64,000 nt of DNA from JBCCCJ01 sp039029315 (GCA_039029315.1 JBCCGK010000059.1:7238-71237); one strand, 5' to 3'. Positions 52,644-62,753 are shown, counted from the stretch's first letter. Notes: generated by a model from the letters alone, not told the origin. A program made the numbers and translations.

Positions 52644-55600
52644 ATGAAAAATTTATTTACCCCGCTCCTAACTTTACTGCTGACCCTCCCTTTGTTGACA
52701 TTTGCACAGGAAGACAGTAAAAAAGAGGCGCTTCCCGACAGCCTCAAAAAGGCAACCAAAGAACTTCCTCTTGAACCGGAAAGAACCTATCAACTCAAAA
52801 CGTCCGAAGGAACCTGGATGAGTCTGGATGTTTCCCCCGATGGCAAACAGATTGCGTTTGATTTGGTTGGAGACATCTACCTCATGCCCATCGAAGGCGG
52901 AAAAGCCAAACGAGTTATTGGCGACCTGTCTTTCGAAACCCATCCCAAATTCAGCCCCGATGGAACATCTCTGACCTTTACTTCAGACAGATCAGGCTCC
53001 GAAAATATCTGGACATTTGACCTGGAATCTGAAGAATGGAAACAAATTTCCAAGGACAAAGACAAGCATTATCAGTCTGCTGAATGGACCCCTGATGGGG
53101 AATACATCATCGCTTCTCGCGGTGGTCGAAATTTGAAACTCCATATGTTCCACAAAAATGGTGGACCTGGGGTGCAGTTGATCAAGAAACCGGAGTCAAT
53201 GAAAGCCGTTGAGCCAGCTTTTGGCAAAGACGAGCGCTACATCTGGTTCTCCCGCAGACAAGGTGCCTGGAACTACAATGCACAAATGCCACAATACCAG
53301 ATTGCTACCTACGACCGGGAGACAGGGGAATCTGAAACCCGCACCAATCGCTATGGATCTGCATTTGCACCGACGCTCTCTCCTGATGGAAAATGGCTGG
53401 TCTATGGAACGCGCTACAATGCACAAACCGGTCTGATCAAGCGCAATCTCGAAACCGGAGAAGAAGGCTGGTTGGCCTATCCGGTACAGCGTGATGAGCA
53501 AGAGTCTATCGCTCCATTGGGTGTGTATCCTGCGATGACCTTTACGCCTGATAGCAAATCTTTGCTTGCCTCCTATGGGGGAAACATCCACCGCATTTCC
53601 ATTGAAACCAATGATTCAAAGGTGATTTCATTCGAGGTAGATGAAACCATCGATTATGGCCCGATGGTCCATTTTGATTTTCGGGTGTCCGATGATGCCG
53701 AATTGGAAGTAACACAAATTCGTGATCCTCGCATCTCTCCTGATGGCAAGCGCGTGGCATTCACGGCCTTGAACCGATTGTATGTATCTGATATCAATGG
53801 CGAAAACATTGTCCGTATCACAGACAATGATTTTACCGAAGCCATGCCAAGCTGGAGTCCTGATGGAAGTGCCATTGCATTCGTGAGTTGGGAAGAAGAT
53901 GGCGGGCATATTTACAAAGTGGCCGCGCAAGCTGGTGCAGACCCGCAACAATTGACGCCTGCAAAAGGATATTATGTCAATCCCGTTTGGGATGCCAATA
54001 CTGATCGCATCATCTTTACTTCTGGCCCTGCACAAAACTATGTCAGTGCGATTGATCCTTTTTCTTTTGGCACCACACAAAAATTCAGCTGGATTCCTGC
54101 AGCTGGTGGAGAGATCACCCACATTGAGCACACACATGGCCGACATACGCCCCACTTTGTCACAGGCAAAGAGCGGATTTATCTCAATCATTTCGAAAAA
54201 GGTTTGATTTCTATTAACTGGGAGGGCAAGGATGAAAAAGAGCATCTCAAAATTACCGGAATTACGACTTATCCAGCCGTATTTGGGAAGCATAGCTGCC
54301 TGTTGATTGCCAGTGTTACCGAACCCAAAAAGAAGCCCTCCAAGGCCTCTGAAATGCTGATTGCCCCTGATGGCAAACGTGTTCTTGCCAAAATCAACAA
54401 TGAAATCTATGAAGTCGCTCTTCCTTATGCGGGAGGAGAGACTCCATCGATCAATGTGGCCGACCCAAAAGCTGCCGCCTTTCCCTCTCGCAAAATAACC
54501 GAGTTAGGGGGAGAATTCCCGCACTGGAATGAAGATGGATCAGAAGCACATTGGTCTTTGGGCAATGCCTATTTTACCTACAATTTTGCCGCTGCCGAAG
54601 TCGCTGAAAAGGCCATTGAAGCCAAGAAAAAGAAGGAGGAAGAGGAGAAGAAGAAAAAGGGCAAAAAAGAGGAGAAAGAGGAACTGAGCGAGGAGGAGAA
54701 AAAGAAGAAGAAAGAGGAGATGGAAAAAATGATGTATAAGGCTGGTGAGAAGAGAATCAAAGTCATGGTGGATAGAGACATCCCACAGAGTAAAATCCTG
54801 TTGACCAATGCCAAAATCATCACCATGAATGGGGAAGAGGTCATAGAGAAGGGAGATATCCTCATCGAAAACAACCGAATCACAGCTGTCGGACCGACGG
54901 GTACGCTCCCCAAAGCCAAAGGAAGAGTCGTCAAGCGAGACATGAGCGGAAAAGTGATCGTTCCTGGTTTTGTCGATACCCATGCGCATATGTGGCCAAA
55001 TTGGGGCTTGCACAAAAACAATGTCTGGATCTATGCTGCAAATCTGGCTTATGGGGTGACAACTACCCGCGATCCTCAGACTGCGACCACAGATGTTTTG
55101 ACCTATGAGGACATGGTAGAAGCTGGAAACATCCCTGGACCGAGGATCTATAGCACAGGTCCTGGTGTCGGATTCTGGGCCTACCACATGAAGGATTATG
55201 AGCACACCAAGAAAGTCCTGAAGCAATACTCTGAATACTACGAAACCAAAACGATCAAGATGTATCTGACGGGTAACCGTCAGCACAGACAGTGGATCAT
55301 CAAGGCCGCCAAAGAGCAAGGTCTGATGCCAACCACTGAAGGGGGGCTGGACATCAAATTGAATTTTACGCAATTGCTGGATGGCTATCCCGGCCATGAG
55401 CATGCCCTGCCAATCTATCCGATCTATGATGACTATATCCAGTTGATCGCCCAATCGCAGATGTGTGTGACGCCAACCATGTTGGTGGCCTATGGCGGTC
55501 CCTGGGCGGAGAACTATTTCTACTCTCGGGAGAATCCTCAGTATGACAAGAAATTGAACTACTTCACGCCCAAGAAAGAGCTGGATGACAAGACCAGAAG

Positions 55601-56063
55601 ACGACCCGGTTGGTTCATGGAAGAAGAGCATGTCTTCAAAAAGCATGCAGAGACTTGTCGTGCGATTGTTGAAGCTGGTGGATTGGTAGGGGTTGGATCT
55701 CATGGACAATTGCAGGGATTGGGCTATCATTGGGAACTCTGGGCGGTGGCTTCTGGCGACATGAAGAATCATGATGCCCTCAAGACTGCCACAATTCTGG
55801 GTGCGAAGGCCATCGGGCTAGATAAGGATTTGGGGTCAATTGAGAAAGGAAAACTGGCGGATTTGGTGATCCTGGATCAAGATCCTTTGGAGAATATCCG
55901 CAATACCAATACTGTAGATTTGGTCATGAAAAATGGTCGTCTCTATGATGGAGATACCCTGGATGAGGTCTATCCGCGTAAGAAAAAAGCCGGAAAATTC
56001 TTTGATACAGGTGATAATCCACCGATAGGGATTCCCGGACTCTCTTCTCCTGGCGGACGATAA
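52644..56063 (+). CDS. Secreted TolB-propeller amidohydrolase
   Basis: An 1139-residue protein from the ATG at 52644, where the signal peptide begins (the frame opens at a TTG at 52623). Residues ~45-600 are WD40-like TolB/PD40 blades ('VSPDGKQIAFDLVGDIYLMP', 'FSPDGTSLTFTSDRSGSENI'). A very charged Lys/Glu linker follows (~660-705). The amidohydrolase domain (~720-1110) has 'VIVPGFVDTHAHMWPNWG' (HxH), 'GYPGHEHAL', 'LVGVGSHGQLQG' and 'GSIEKGKLADLVILD'. The order is typical of Bacteroidota imidazolonepropionase-like propeller hydrolases, perhaps acting on dipeptides or cyclic amides. It ends in a strong terminator. Confidence 0.9.
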   Translation: MKNLFTPLLTLLLTLPLLTFAQEDSKKEALPDSLKKATKELPLEPERTYQLKTSEGTWMSLDVSPDGKQIAFDLVGDIYLMPIEGGKAKRVIGDLSFETHPKFSPDGTSLTFTSDRSGSENIWTFDLESEEWKQISKDKDKHYQSAEWTPDGEYIIASRGGRNLKLHMFHKNGGPGVQLIKKPESMKAVEPAFGKDERYIWFSRRQGAWNYNAQMPQYQIATYDRETGESETRTNRYGSAFAPTLSPDGKWLVYGTRYNAQTGLIKRNLETGEEGWLAYPVQRDEQESIAPLGVYPAMTFTPDSKSLLASYGGNIHRISIETNDSKVISFEVDETIDYGPMVHFDFRVSDDAELEVTQIRDPRISPDGKRVAFTALNRLYVSDINGENIVRITDNDFTEAMPSWSPDGSAIAFVSWEEDGGHIYKVAAQAGADPQQLTPAKGYYVNPVWDANTDRIIFTSGPAQNYVSAIDPFSFGTTQKFSWIPAAGGEITHIEHTHGRHTPHFVTGKERIYLNHFEKGLISINWEGKDEKEHLKITGITTYPAVFGKHSCLLIASVTEPKKKPSKASEMLIAPDGKRVLAKINNEIYEVALPYAGGETPSINVADPKAAAFPSRKITELGGEFPHWNEDGSEAHWSLGNAYFTYNFAAAEVAEKAIEAKKKKEEEEKKKKGKKEEKEELSEEEKKKKKEEMEKMMYKAGEKRIKVMVDRDIPQSKILLTNAKIITMNGEEVIEKGDILIENNRITAVGPTGTLPKAKGRVVKRDMSGKVIVPGFVDTHAHMWPNWGLHKNNVWIYAANLAYGVTTTRDPQTATTDVLTYEDMVEAGNIPGPRIYSTGPGVGFWAYHMKDYEHTKKVLKQYSEYYETKTIKMYLTGNRQHRQWIIKAAKEQGLMPTTEGGLDIKLNFTQLLDGYPGHEHALPIYPIYDDYIQLIAQSQMCVTPTMLVAYGGPWAENYFYSRENPQYDKKLNYFTPKKELDDKTRRRPGWFMEEEHVFKKHAETCRAIVEAGGLVGVGSHGQLQGLGYHWELWAVASGDMKNHDALKTATILGAKAIGLDKDLGSIEKGKLADLVILDQDPLENIRNTNTVDLVMKNGRLYDGDTLDEVYPRKKKAGKFFDTGDNPPIGIPGLSSPGGR

Positions 56064-56093
56064 GAGAGCAAGATATCTGCAAAAAATTCAATA

Positions 56094-56122
56094 GAGGAGC
56101 TTTTTGGAGCTCCTCTTTTTTT
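56094..56122 (+). terminator. Intrinsic terminator of the propeller amidohydrolase
   Basis: GAGGAGCT / AGCTCCTC (8 bp) with a TTTTGG loop is followed by seven consecutive T. It lies 30 nt after the stop codon. Confidence 0.9.
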
Positions 56123-56123
56123 G

Positions 56124-56202
56124 GTAGTGGTATAAATGTAATGCTCAAATCTAGGCCAGTTTTCCAGAGCTTTATTTTTCAGCCTTACATTTGTGGCACT
56201 AC
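56124..56202. repeat. GTAGTGG-bounded repeat, short unit (79 bp)
   Basis: The left end GTAGTGGTATAAATGTAA and the right end (minus strand) GTAGTGCCACAAATGTAA are inverted copies. It starts directly after the terminator T-run. It contains no internal hairpins of the loop-paired type, so it looks like a deleted version of the next unit. Confidence 0.55.
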
Positions 56203-56210
56203 TCTTTTTG

Positions 56211-56388
56211 GTAGTGGTTCAAAAGTAATGCTAATCTTCCGACAGAATATTTGTAGAGATGATCGGCAGACCATCTCTCGCTTTGCCTATCGTAAATAGG
56301 AAGGCATTCTCTTCGATAACATCCCACCTAGCAATGGTCTGCCGATCATTGCTAGGTGCCGATGACAGCCTTACATGTATCGCACTAC
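56211..56388. repeat. GTAGTGG-bounded repeat with paired complementary-loop hairpins (178 bp)
   Basis: The ends match the short unit (GTAGTGGTTCAAAAGTAA and, inverted, GTAGTGCGATACATGTAA). Inside, hairpin A (56255-56278) has stem AGAGATG/CATCTCT and loop ATCGGCAGAC. A small hairpin CCTAT-CGTAA-ATAGG follows (56286-56300). Hairpin B (56326-56357) has an 11-bp stem ACCTAGCAATG/CATTGCTAGGT and loop GTCTGCCGAT. The two loops are exact reverse complements. The remaining 90 bp to the next gene hold nothing clear. Confidence 0.7.
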
Positions 56389-56478
56389 CCACTTTTTTTT
56401 TGTCGCAAAAGCATTGACCTGACCTTAGCCTCCCTGTGAAAGGGAAGGCTCTACATTCGTGGAGCTAATAACTGCCCG

Positions 56479-57000
56479 TCAATCCCTCATTCTGGACTTA
56501 TAGCCCAGAATGTTCCCTCCGATTTCGGGATCTTCGCCTTGTAAAGGAGTCAAAGATGATGGTGCTTCTCCAGCCTCTTGCACCTCTATCCTGATACCAA
56601 TGGGCTTATAGATCATCAAGCCCGACAGGAGCAAGCCCACAACAATCAATGCCAGGACCAATGGACTAACGGCTTTTTGGGGAGTTTTTGGGGCAGAAAC
56701 GAGTTGATATCCTTTTTTGGGAATAGTTCTGATGATTGCTCGATCTGTATCCCCAAGAATTTGCCTGAGTTTTGAGATGACCTGGGTCAATCCCAGATCA
56801 TTGCCAAATTGATCTCCCCATACTTGCTCCAACAGTTCTGCTCTGCTAAGGGTCCTGCCTCTATGATGTACCAGCAGAACCAGCACGTCCATTTCCTTGG
56901 GTGACAGTTTGTGTTTTTGTCCCCGGATCTCAAGTTCATTGGTATCCACGAGGATGGTGTGATTTCTGATACGGAGGAGTTCTCTTTTTTGAGATGCCAT
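56479..57000 (-). CDS. ToxR/CadC-like membrane-bound winged-helix regulator
   Basis: A 173-residue protein. The OmpR-type winged helix at ~10-100 has 'LSPKEMDVLVLLVHHRGRTL', 'LGLTQVISKLRQILGD' and 'IIRTIPKKGYQLV'. One membrane helix follows at ~112-131, with a short 40-residue periplasmic tail. It has no receiver domain and no sizeable sensor domain, so it may sense through the tail or a partner. The divergent S41 protease gene, 154 nt away, is its likely target. Confidence 0.85.
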   Translation of the reverse strand: MASQKRELLRIRNHTILVDTNELEIRGQKHKLSPKEMDVLVLLVHHRGRTLSRAELLEQVWGDQFGNDLGLTQVISKLRQILGDTDRAIIRTIPKKGYQLVSAPKTPQKAVSPLVLALIVVGLLLSGLMIYKPIGIRIEVQEAGEAPSSLTPLQGEDPEIGGNILGYKSRMRD

Positions 57001-57154
57001 AAATTGTTCTGCTTTTTTTCAATATACACAATCAGTTCTCCCGTGCAGGCCCCTTAACATTTTTTAACATTCTGAAGGAAAATAGAAGCTTTTCTGAGCA
57101 TAGATACTGGAATAAAAGATCTTTCTTGCCCCTGTCTGATCCTTCAACCACTCA

Positions 57155-58522
57155 ATGTTATACACTATGCCTGGAAGCAAGCAAATGATATTCCTCATCC
57201 TGGTAAGCGTGTCCTTATCAGCCTTTGGACAAATTCTCACTTCAACAGAGAAGCGACAAATCCTTGAAGAAGTGTCGAAGGTTATTTCAGAAAATTATGT
57301 GCTGCAGGACTCTGTTCCCTACATCAAGGCCGAATTGAAGAAAAGCCAACAATCAGAAGAATTTACCAAAGAATACACAAAGGACAGTTTTGCCGCTTAC
57401 CTCATGCGTTTGCTAAGAGATATTACCCAGGACGCCCATTTTGCAGTGCTTCACAACTCTTCCCTATATCAAACTGCTCTCCTCCTGCAATCCGGGGAGG
57501 GAGAGGTAGATGCTCAAAGCCTCTCCATTGGCAATCAAGGGCTATCTGATGCTCGGAAGAACTTTTTTTTCAGAAAACTTGAAGTGATGGATGGAAATGT
57601 TGGCTATGTGAAAATTGAACAGATGCCTTCCCTCGAACAGGCAAAGGAAACCGTGGATGCAGCCATGAGATTTCTTGTGCATACAGATGCGATGATGATT
57701 GATTTGAGAGGAAATAGAGGGGGTGTTGGTGGGTTTATTCCCTATTTGATGAGCTATTTTTTCGAGCAAGAAAAAAAATTGTTGTATACACGTGAATACC
57801 TGGCCTGGGATTCGGTTTCTTATCACTATACCCAACCGGATTTACCTGTCAAACGATACCTGTCCAAACCAGTCTATGTTCTGATCGATCGATTCACTGG
57901 ATCGGCAGCGACCAATATGGCTTATACCCTCAGCAGTTTTGAACGTGCGATCCTGCTTGGTGAGAATACAGGCTCAGGCTATCGGGGGGCACATAGCGCT
58001 AGCATCTTCCCGCTTGGCTTGGATCTGGTAGGACTTGTCCCCATCGGAAGGGTCGTCAATGCACAAACCGGAACCAATTGGCGCGAACAAGGGGTCGATC
58101 CTGATATTGCTTGTGATGCTGAGGATGCCTTGTCGATCGCCTACAAAGACATTCTGGAAAACTTGTTGGATGGGAGCGTTGACCCTGCGGTCAAAGCGGA
58201 AATCGAAGCGATCCTAAGTGACATGCAGACCTCCTCCCAACAACAGGCTGAGGGAATGCAAGAGGAGGATTTGTCAGAATACGCGGGACAGTATGGAGAG
58301 ACCACCATTAGCTGGGAGAATGGGAAACTTTATACGAAAAGACCCACTGTCCCGATCAAGTTGGAATTAGAGCAGAGGCAAGGGGAGGTGTTCAAGATAC
58401 TCCTGCCTCCCGGTGCGCAGGGGGCGGTTCCTGATCTGCGCTTCAATCGGGAGGATGGCGTGATTGTCTCTGTAACTACGATCAGGGATGGGTTTGAGGA
58501 GCGGACTGAGGTGCGGGAGTGA
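57155..58522 (+). CDS. S41-family (C-terminal-processing-like) protease
   Basis: A 455-residue protein with a signal peptide; Met5 or Met11 are alternative starts. The S41 core has 'GNVGYVKIEQMPSLEQAKET', 'AMMIDLRGNRGGVGGFIPYL' and 'VYVLIDRFTGSAATNMAYTL', in which Ser250 is the expected nucleophile, then 'LLGENTGSGYRGAHSASI'. There is no PDZ domain. The C-terminal 90 residues form a beta domain ('LSEYAGQYGETTISWENGKL') common in such Bacteroidota proteins. It probably processes peptides in the periplasm. It is convergent with the MFS transporter gene. Confidence 0.85.
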   Translation: MLYTMPGSKQMIFLILVSVSLSAFGQILTSTEKRQILEEVSKVISENYVLQDSVPYIKAELKKSQQSEEFTKEYTKDSFAAYLMRLLRDITQDAHFAVLHNSSLYQTALLLQSGEGEVDAQSLSIGNQGLSDARKNFFFRKLEVMDGNVGYVKIEQMPSLEQAKETVDAAMRFLVHTDAMMIDLRGNRGGVGGFIPYLMSYFFEQEKKLLYTREYLAWDSVSYHYTQPDLPVKRYLSKPVYVLIDRFTGSAATNMAYTLSSFERAILLGENTGSGYRGAHSASIFPLGLDLVGLVPIGRVVNAQTGTNWREQGVDPDIACDAEDALSIAYKDILENLLDGSVDPAVKAEIEAILSDMQTSSQQQAEGMQEEDLSEYAGQYGETTISWENGKLYTKRPTVPIKLELEQRQGEVFKILLPPGAQGAVPDLRFNREDGVIVSVTTIRDGFEERTEVRE

Positions 58523-58557
58523 TAGTGGGATTGATTTTCCTTTATAAAGAAAAACCC

Positions 58558-60090
58558 CTACCCAAACAACGACAATGACTTCACCAAAGTCTGACTCACC
58601 CCCCAAAGCAAGGGAATACTCACAAAGGCCCAGGAAAGAATCAATTTTGTATCCAAACTTGTCGATGCACGACCTTCCTTTGATCGCTCGGATTCATCAG
58701 AGAGAGAAGCAGAATCTTTATCTGCCTGCTGCTGGAAATGTCGCTCATCTACAGGACTGACCAGAAAATTACAGATAAACCCAACTATCAGCAGGCCAGC
58801 CATGATGTACATGGTAATAGAGTAGACCTCTGCCGGAGCGAGCTGAAGACTGTTGATCTGATAAGCGCGAATATAATTGACAAGGACAGGGCCGAGAATC
58901 GCTGCTGCGGACCAGGCGAGGAGCAATCTGCCATGAATCGCTCCGACTTGCGCTGTCCCAAAGCGATCCCGCAGATAAGCCGGAATGGTGGCAAATCCAC
59001 CCCCATACATGCTCATGATGATAGAGAAGCAAAGCACGAAGAAGACAATGCTGCCAGCGCCTCCAATACTGGGAACAGAGACATACAGAACTGCACCCAG
59101 AAGAAAAAAGATATGGTAGGTGTTTTTGCGACCAATGCGGTCAGAGAGGGAAGACCAGATGAATCGGCCCAACATATTGAACAGGCTCAAGAGACCAACA
59201 AAGCCTCCTGCAGCAGCAGCTGTGACGGCGAGTTGTTCTCCCACAGATTCGACCGAAAACATCTCCTGAATCATCACAGAGGCTTGTCCCAGGACCCCGA
59301 TTCCTGCTGTTACATTCAGCATGAGAACTGCAAATAAGAGATAGAACTGCGGTGTGCGAATGGCTGTATCTGCATCCACATAGCTGTGAGAAATGGTCTG
59401 ATTTGCAGGAGGCGTCCAGCCTTCTGGCTTCCAATCATCTCTGGGGATTCTCACAGTGAAGACCCCAAACATCATGAAGCCGAAATAGAGCAATCCCATG
59501 ACGAGAAAGGTTTCCATCACCCCAACTGAGCTATCAGATTGAAAATAATTCATCAGATTGACGGAAAGCGGAGAAGCAATCATCGCTCCGCCTCCAAATC
59601 CCATAATGGCCATGCCTGTCGCCATGCCGGGACGATCGGGGAACCATTTGATCAGCGTAGATACGGGAGAGATATAGCCCAGACCCAGACCGATACCTCC
59701 CAATACGCCATGTCCCAGATAGACCAACCAGATGTGGTGTGTCGATACCCCCAATGCCGCTACCAGAAAACCTCCTGCAAAGCAAATGGCAGAGGCAAAC
59801 ATGGCTTTTCTGGGACCGACCCGCTCCAGCCATTTGCCAAAAAGAGCAGCGGAGGCTCCCAGCGTAAACAATGCGATAGAGAAAATCCATCCCAGGGTGG
59901 TCAACTGCCAATCTGATGCGAGGGATTCACTTATCCCGATGATCTGACTCATGGGTTTGTTGAATACACTGTAGGCATAGATCTGCCCAATACACAGGTG
60001 GATGGCCAGAGCTGCCGGGGGAACGAGCCAGCGATTGAAGCCAGGCTTTGCCAGAGAGTGTTCCCGATCGAGAAATGATAAGAATGTCAT
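58558..60090 (-). CDS. OFA-family MFS transporter (oxalate/formate antiporter-like)
   Basis: A 510-residue polytopic protein from the ATG at 60090; the frame opens at 60195, but the extra N-terminus is non-conserved. It has about twelve membrane helices. The first is 'LAIHLCIGQIYAYSVFNKPM', typical of OFA transporters, followed by 'GPRKAMFASAICFAGGFLVA' and 'GRFIWSSLSDRIGRKNTYHI', the MFS cytoplasmic loop motif. A charged cytoplasmic tail is present. The substrate is probably a monocarboxylate or dicarboxylate. This assignment is from family only. Confidence 0.9.
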   Translation of the reverse strand: MTFLSFLDREHSLAKPGFNRWLVPPAALAIHLCIGQIYAYSVFNKPMSQIIGISESLASDWQLTTLGWIFSIALFTLGASAALFGKWLERVGPRKAMFASAICFAGGFLVAALGVSTHHIWLVYLGHGVLGGIGLGLGYISPVSTLIKWFPDRPGMATGMAIMGFGGGAMIASPLSVNLMNYFQSDSSVGVMETFLVMGLLYFGFMMFGVFTVRIPRDDWKPEGWTPPANQTISHSYVDADTAIRTPQFYLLFAVLMLNVTAGIGVLGQASVMIQEMFSVESVGEQLAVTAAAAGGFVGLLSLFNMLGRFIWSSLSDRIGRKNTYHIFFLLGAVLYVSVPSIGGAGSIVFFVLCFSIIMSMYGGGFATIPAYLRDRFGTAQVGAIHGRLLLAWSAAAILGPVLVNYIRAYQINSLQLAPAEVYSITMYIMAGLLIVGFICNFLVSPVDERHFQQQADKDSASLSDESERSKEGRASTSLDTKLILSWAFVSIPLLWGVSQTLVKSLSLFG

Positions 60091-60273
60091 AGTGTAGTAG
60101 TCCTTGAATAGATATGGGGAGTCAAAGAATCCTTTGTTAATTCGAATGTCGGGAGGCAAAAGACCCTTCAGGACCTCTGGTACACGCACGAGCACCCTTC
60201 AGGCTGACACCGTATTTTGGTTGGTCTCCTTTTGTCTAAATTCTCTCAATCACTCACTCACCCACTAACCCAC

Positions 60274-62577
60274 TCACTCACTCACTTCCACAAAATACAT
60301 CTGCATCTTGCCCTTTCCTTTTACTTCAATTGCCTCACGTGCAATAAATGTAAATCCTTCCACATCCTGAAGCAAACGGTAGGTTTCTTTGGAAATATTG
60401 ACCTGCCCGACTGCCCCATGCGATTCCATGCGGCTGGCGATGTTGACCGTATCTCCCCAGACATCGTATTGGAACTTTTTCACCCCAACAATGCCTGCTA
60501 CTACTGGTCCAGTATGAATGCCCACTCGCATCTCAAAATAAGGGAGTTGGGCAGCTTGTTGTTCAGCAATGCGTTGCTGCATGAACTGTTGCATCTCCAG
60601 GCCTGCCTTGATCACGTCCTCGATGGTCGCTCCCAGTGGATCGGGCAATCCTCCAGCAGCCATATAAGCATCGCCAATGGTTTTGATCTTTTCCAGGCCA
60701 TAGGTGGTCATAATGTCATCGAAGGCTTTGAAGCAATGATCGATCTCTGCCACGAGTTCTCGCGCGCTCAATTGGGCTGCAATTCTTGTAAAGCCCTTGA
60801 AGTCGGAAAATAAAATTGTGGCCTCATCAAACTCTCTGGCCTCAGCAAAACCTTTGTGTTTGAGTTCTTGCGCGGTTTCATAGGGCAGAATGTTGAGTAA
60901 GAGTTCCTCAGATCGCTTTTTGCCTCGCTGGATCGCAATGGCCAATGCAATGATTAGACACAAGCCTATCCCGGTGGCAATCAATCCAATGCGTTGCCGA
61001 CTTAGATTGATTTGCTGTTTCTGGATTTCCAGATCCTTCAAGGCCTCCTCTTTGGCATATTCCAGACTGTCTGCCAGTGCCTGTTTGTCATATTCATACT
61101 GATAGCTTTGGCGAAGAATGGCTCGATGGTTTTCTGCACGGTTCAGACTGTCCATATTGATGGTATACATCTCCAGCATATTCAGGGCTGTTTCCTTCTG
61201 TCCCAATGTGCTGTAGATCCGATACAAGAGATGGGCAGAAAGAGCGATTTCCTTGACATAATTTGCGTCTTTGGCCAGAGTTAATGCTTGCTGTCCATGC
61301 TTAAGCGCGAGGCGGAATCTCTGTTGATCATACAAGACATTGCCATAAGAGATATGTGTATTCATCATGCCTGAGATATCTGTATGTTGCTCTTGCAGAT
61401 CCAAGGCTTCTTGGTATAACTCAATGGCAGATGTCCGATCCCTGTTTTGCTCATGCAGTCGCCCAAGATTGATCAAGACCGAAGTAAGTCCAACCTTATT
61501 CTCTTGTGCCTGGTGAATTGTCCTGCTTTTCTGCAAAGCCCAAAAAGCCGAATCCAGCATGCCTCTTTCCTCATAAACCAAAGCCAGACTATTGTACGTC
61601 AGCGCCTCCCGAGGATGGTCTCCCATAGCTATCGCGATGCGTAGAGATCTTTGATGGTATTGATAACTCAGATCAAGATCATCCAGGGTGTAGTACATAT
61701 TGCCCAGATTGTTCAGAGCGATAGCAATGCTTTCCTGATCATCCTGGCGTTCACTTGCTGCCAACAATTGTGTGAAATACGTGACAGCCATCGGATAATT
61801 GCCTTGATTTTTATAGATGAGGCCAATGTTGTTGAGAATCTTGGCGGCCAAACTGGCATTGCCCAACTGTTGATGTAGTGCGTAGCTATCCTGATAGTAA
61901 GTGAGAGCCGTGTCATTCTTTCCTTGTTCCTTATAGATATTGCCGATATTGTTCAAGAGATTGGCCTGATTCAGGACATCTTGTAGCTGTTTGCTGATAG
62001 GCAAGGCTTGCTGATAGTAATCGATTGCGGTCTCATATTCTCCCAAAGAGCGATAGACATTGCCGATATTTCCCAGGGAGGAACCGATTCCAGCCGAGTC
62101 CTTGATGATTCTTTTGATGTCCAGGGCTTGCTCAAAAAAGGAAATCGCTTCTTTTGGTTTCCCCTGTAGGATATGAACCACACCTATATTATTGAGGACA
62201 TTGGCTGAGCCTTTCTGATCACTCATGTCTTGTCGAAGACTTAGACTCTCTTCGAAATATGGCAGGGCCTCATTGAGCCGTCCCCTGACCTGGAAAGATG
62301 CTCCAAGGAGATTGAGGGAAGTGGCCATCCTGTGTTGATGCTGGATAGAGGCAGCCAGTTCGTATTCCATCTGCGCCAGGATGAAAGCACTGTCTGGTTT
62401 GGTATAGATATAATGTCGGGTAATGAGGAGGTCCATGGCATCCAGACGATTGCTGTCAGTTTGTGCTTGATCATGCCATTCATGCCAGAGGGAATCAGGA
62501 TTGCTCTCGCCGAAAAGCAGCTGACCATTGAACAAGAACATCGCAAGGAAACCATAGCAGACTATATTGGTCCTCAT
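60274..62577 (-). CDS. TPR-class III adenylate cyclase
   Basis: A 767-residue protein from the ATG at 62577; the frame opens at 62658. It has a signal-like N-terminus, about ten TPRs (~60-450), a coiled coil, one membrane helix (~530-550), and a class III cyclase (~575-765). Metal Asps are in 'ATILFSDFKGFT' and 'IGDAYM'. The adenine determinants Lys (EKIKTIGD) and Asp (QYDVWGD), plus the transition-state Asn/Arg (TVNIASRM), are all present, so it should make cAMP. TPRs would sense periplasmic partners. The domain order resembles TPR kinases in this lineage. Confidence 0.85.
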   Translation of the reverse strand: MRTNIVCYGFLAMFLFNGQLLFGESNPDSLWHEWHDQAQTDSNRLDAMDLLITRHYIYTKPDSAFILAQMEYELAASIQHQHRMATSLNLLGASFQVRGRLNEALPYFEESLSLRQDMSDQKGSANVLNNIGVVHILQGKPKEAISFFEQALDIKRIIKDSAGIGSSLGNIGNVYRSLGEYETAIDYYQQALPISKQLQDVLNQANLLNNIGNIYKEQGKNDTALTYYQDSYALHQQLGNASLAAKILNNIGLIYKNQGNYPMAVTYFTQLLAASERQDDQESIAIALNNLGNMYYTLDDLDLSYQYHQRSLRIAIAMGDHPREALTYNSLALVYEERGMLDSAFWALQKSRTIHQAQENKVGLTSVLINLGRLHEQNRDRTSAIELYQEALDLQEQHTDISGMMNTHISYGNVLYDQQRFRLALKHGQQALTLAKDANYVKEIALSAHLLYRIYSTLGQKETALNMLEMYTINMDSLNRAENHRAILRQSYQYEYDKQALADSLEYAKEEALKDLEIQKQQINLSRQRIGLIATGIGLCLIIALAIAIQRGKKRSEELLLNILPYETAQELKHKGFAEAREFDEATILFSDFKGFTRIAAQLSARELVAEIDHCFKAFDDIMTTYGLEKIKTIGDAYMAAGGLPDPLGATIEDVIKAGLEMQQFMQQRIAEQQAAQLPYFEMRVGIHTGPVVAGIVGVKKFQYDVWGDTVNIASRMESHGAVGQVNISKETYRLLQDVEGFTFIAREAIEVKGKGKMQMYFVEVSE

Positions 62578-62753
62578 GTTTCGTAGCATCCATCTTGATA
62601 GGAGGGTGTCAGAGAGTGAACATCTGCATATATCGAATGAAGGGCCTGGGAGAATCATATGGGGTAACTGTTATGAACGGCTGGGCGAAAAGTAAAAATA
62701 ATCCCTGAATCGACCTGTCTGATGAGTTAAAAAAACCCATGCCTTTTCTCCAT

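Noticed and set aside
54540..55772. 410-codon open frame on the minus strand
   Set aside because: It is antisense to the amidohydrolase domain, which has complete motifs; the antisense product is compositionally odd and matches no family.
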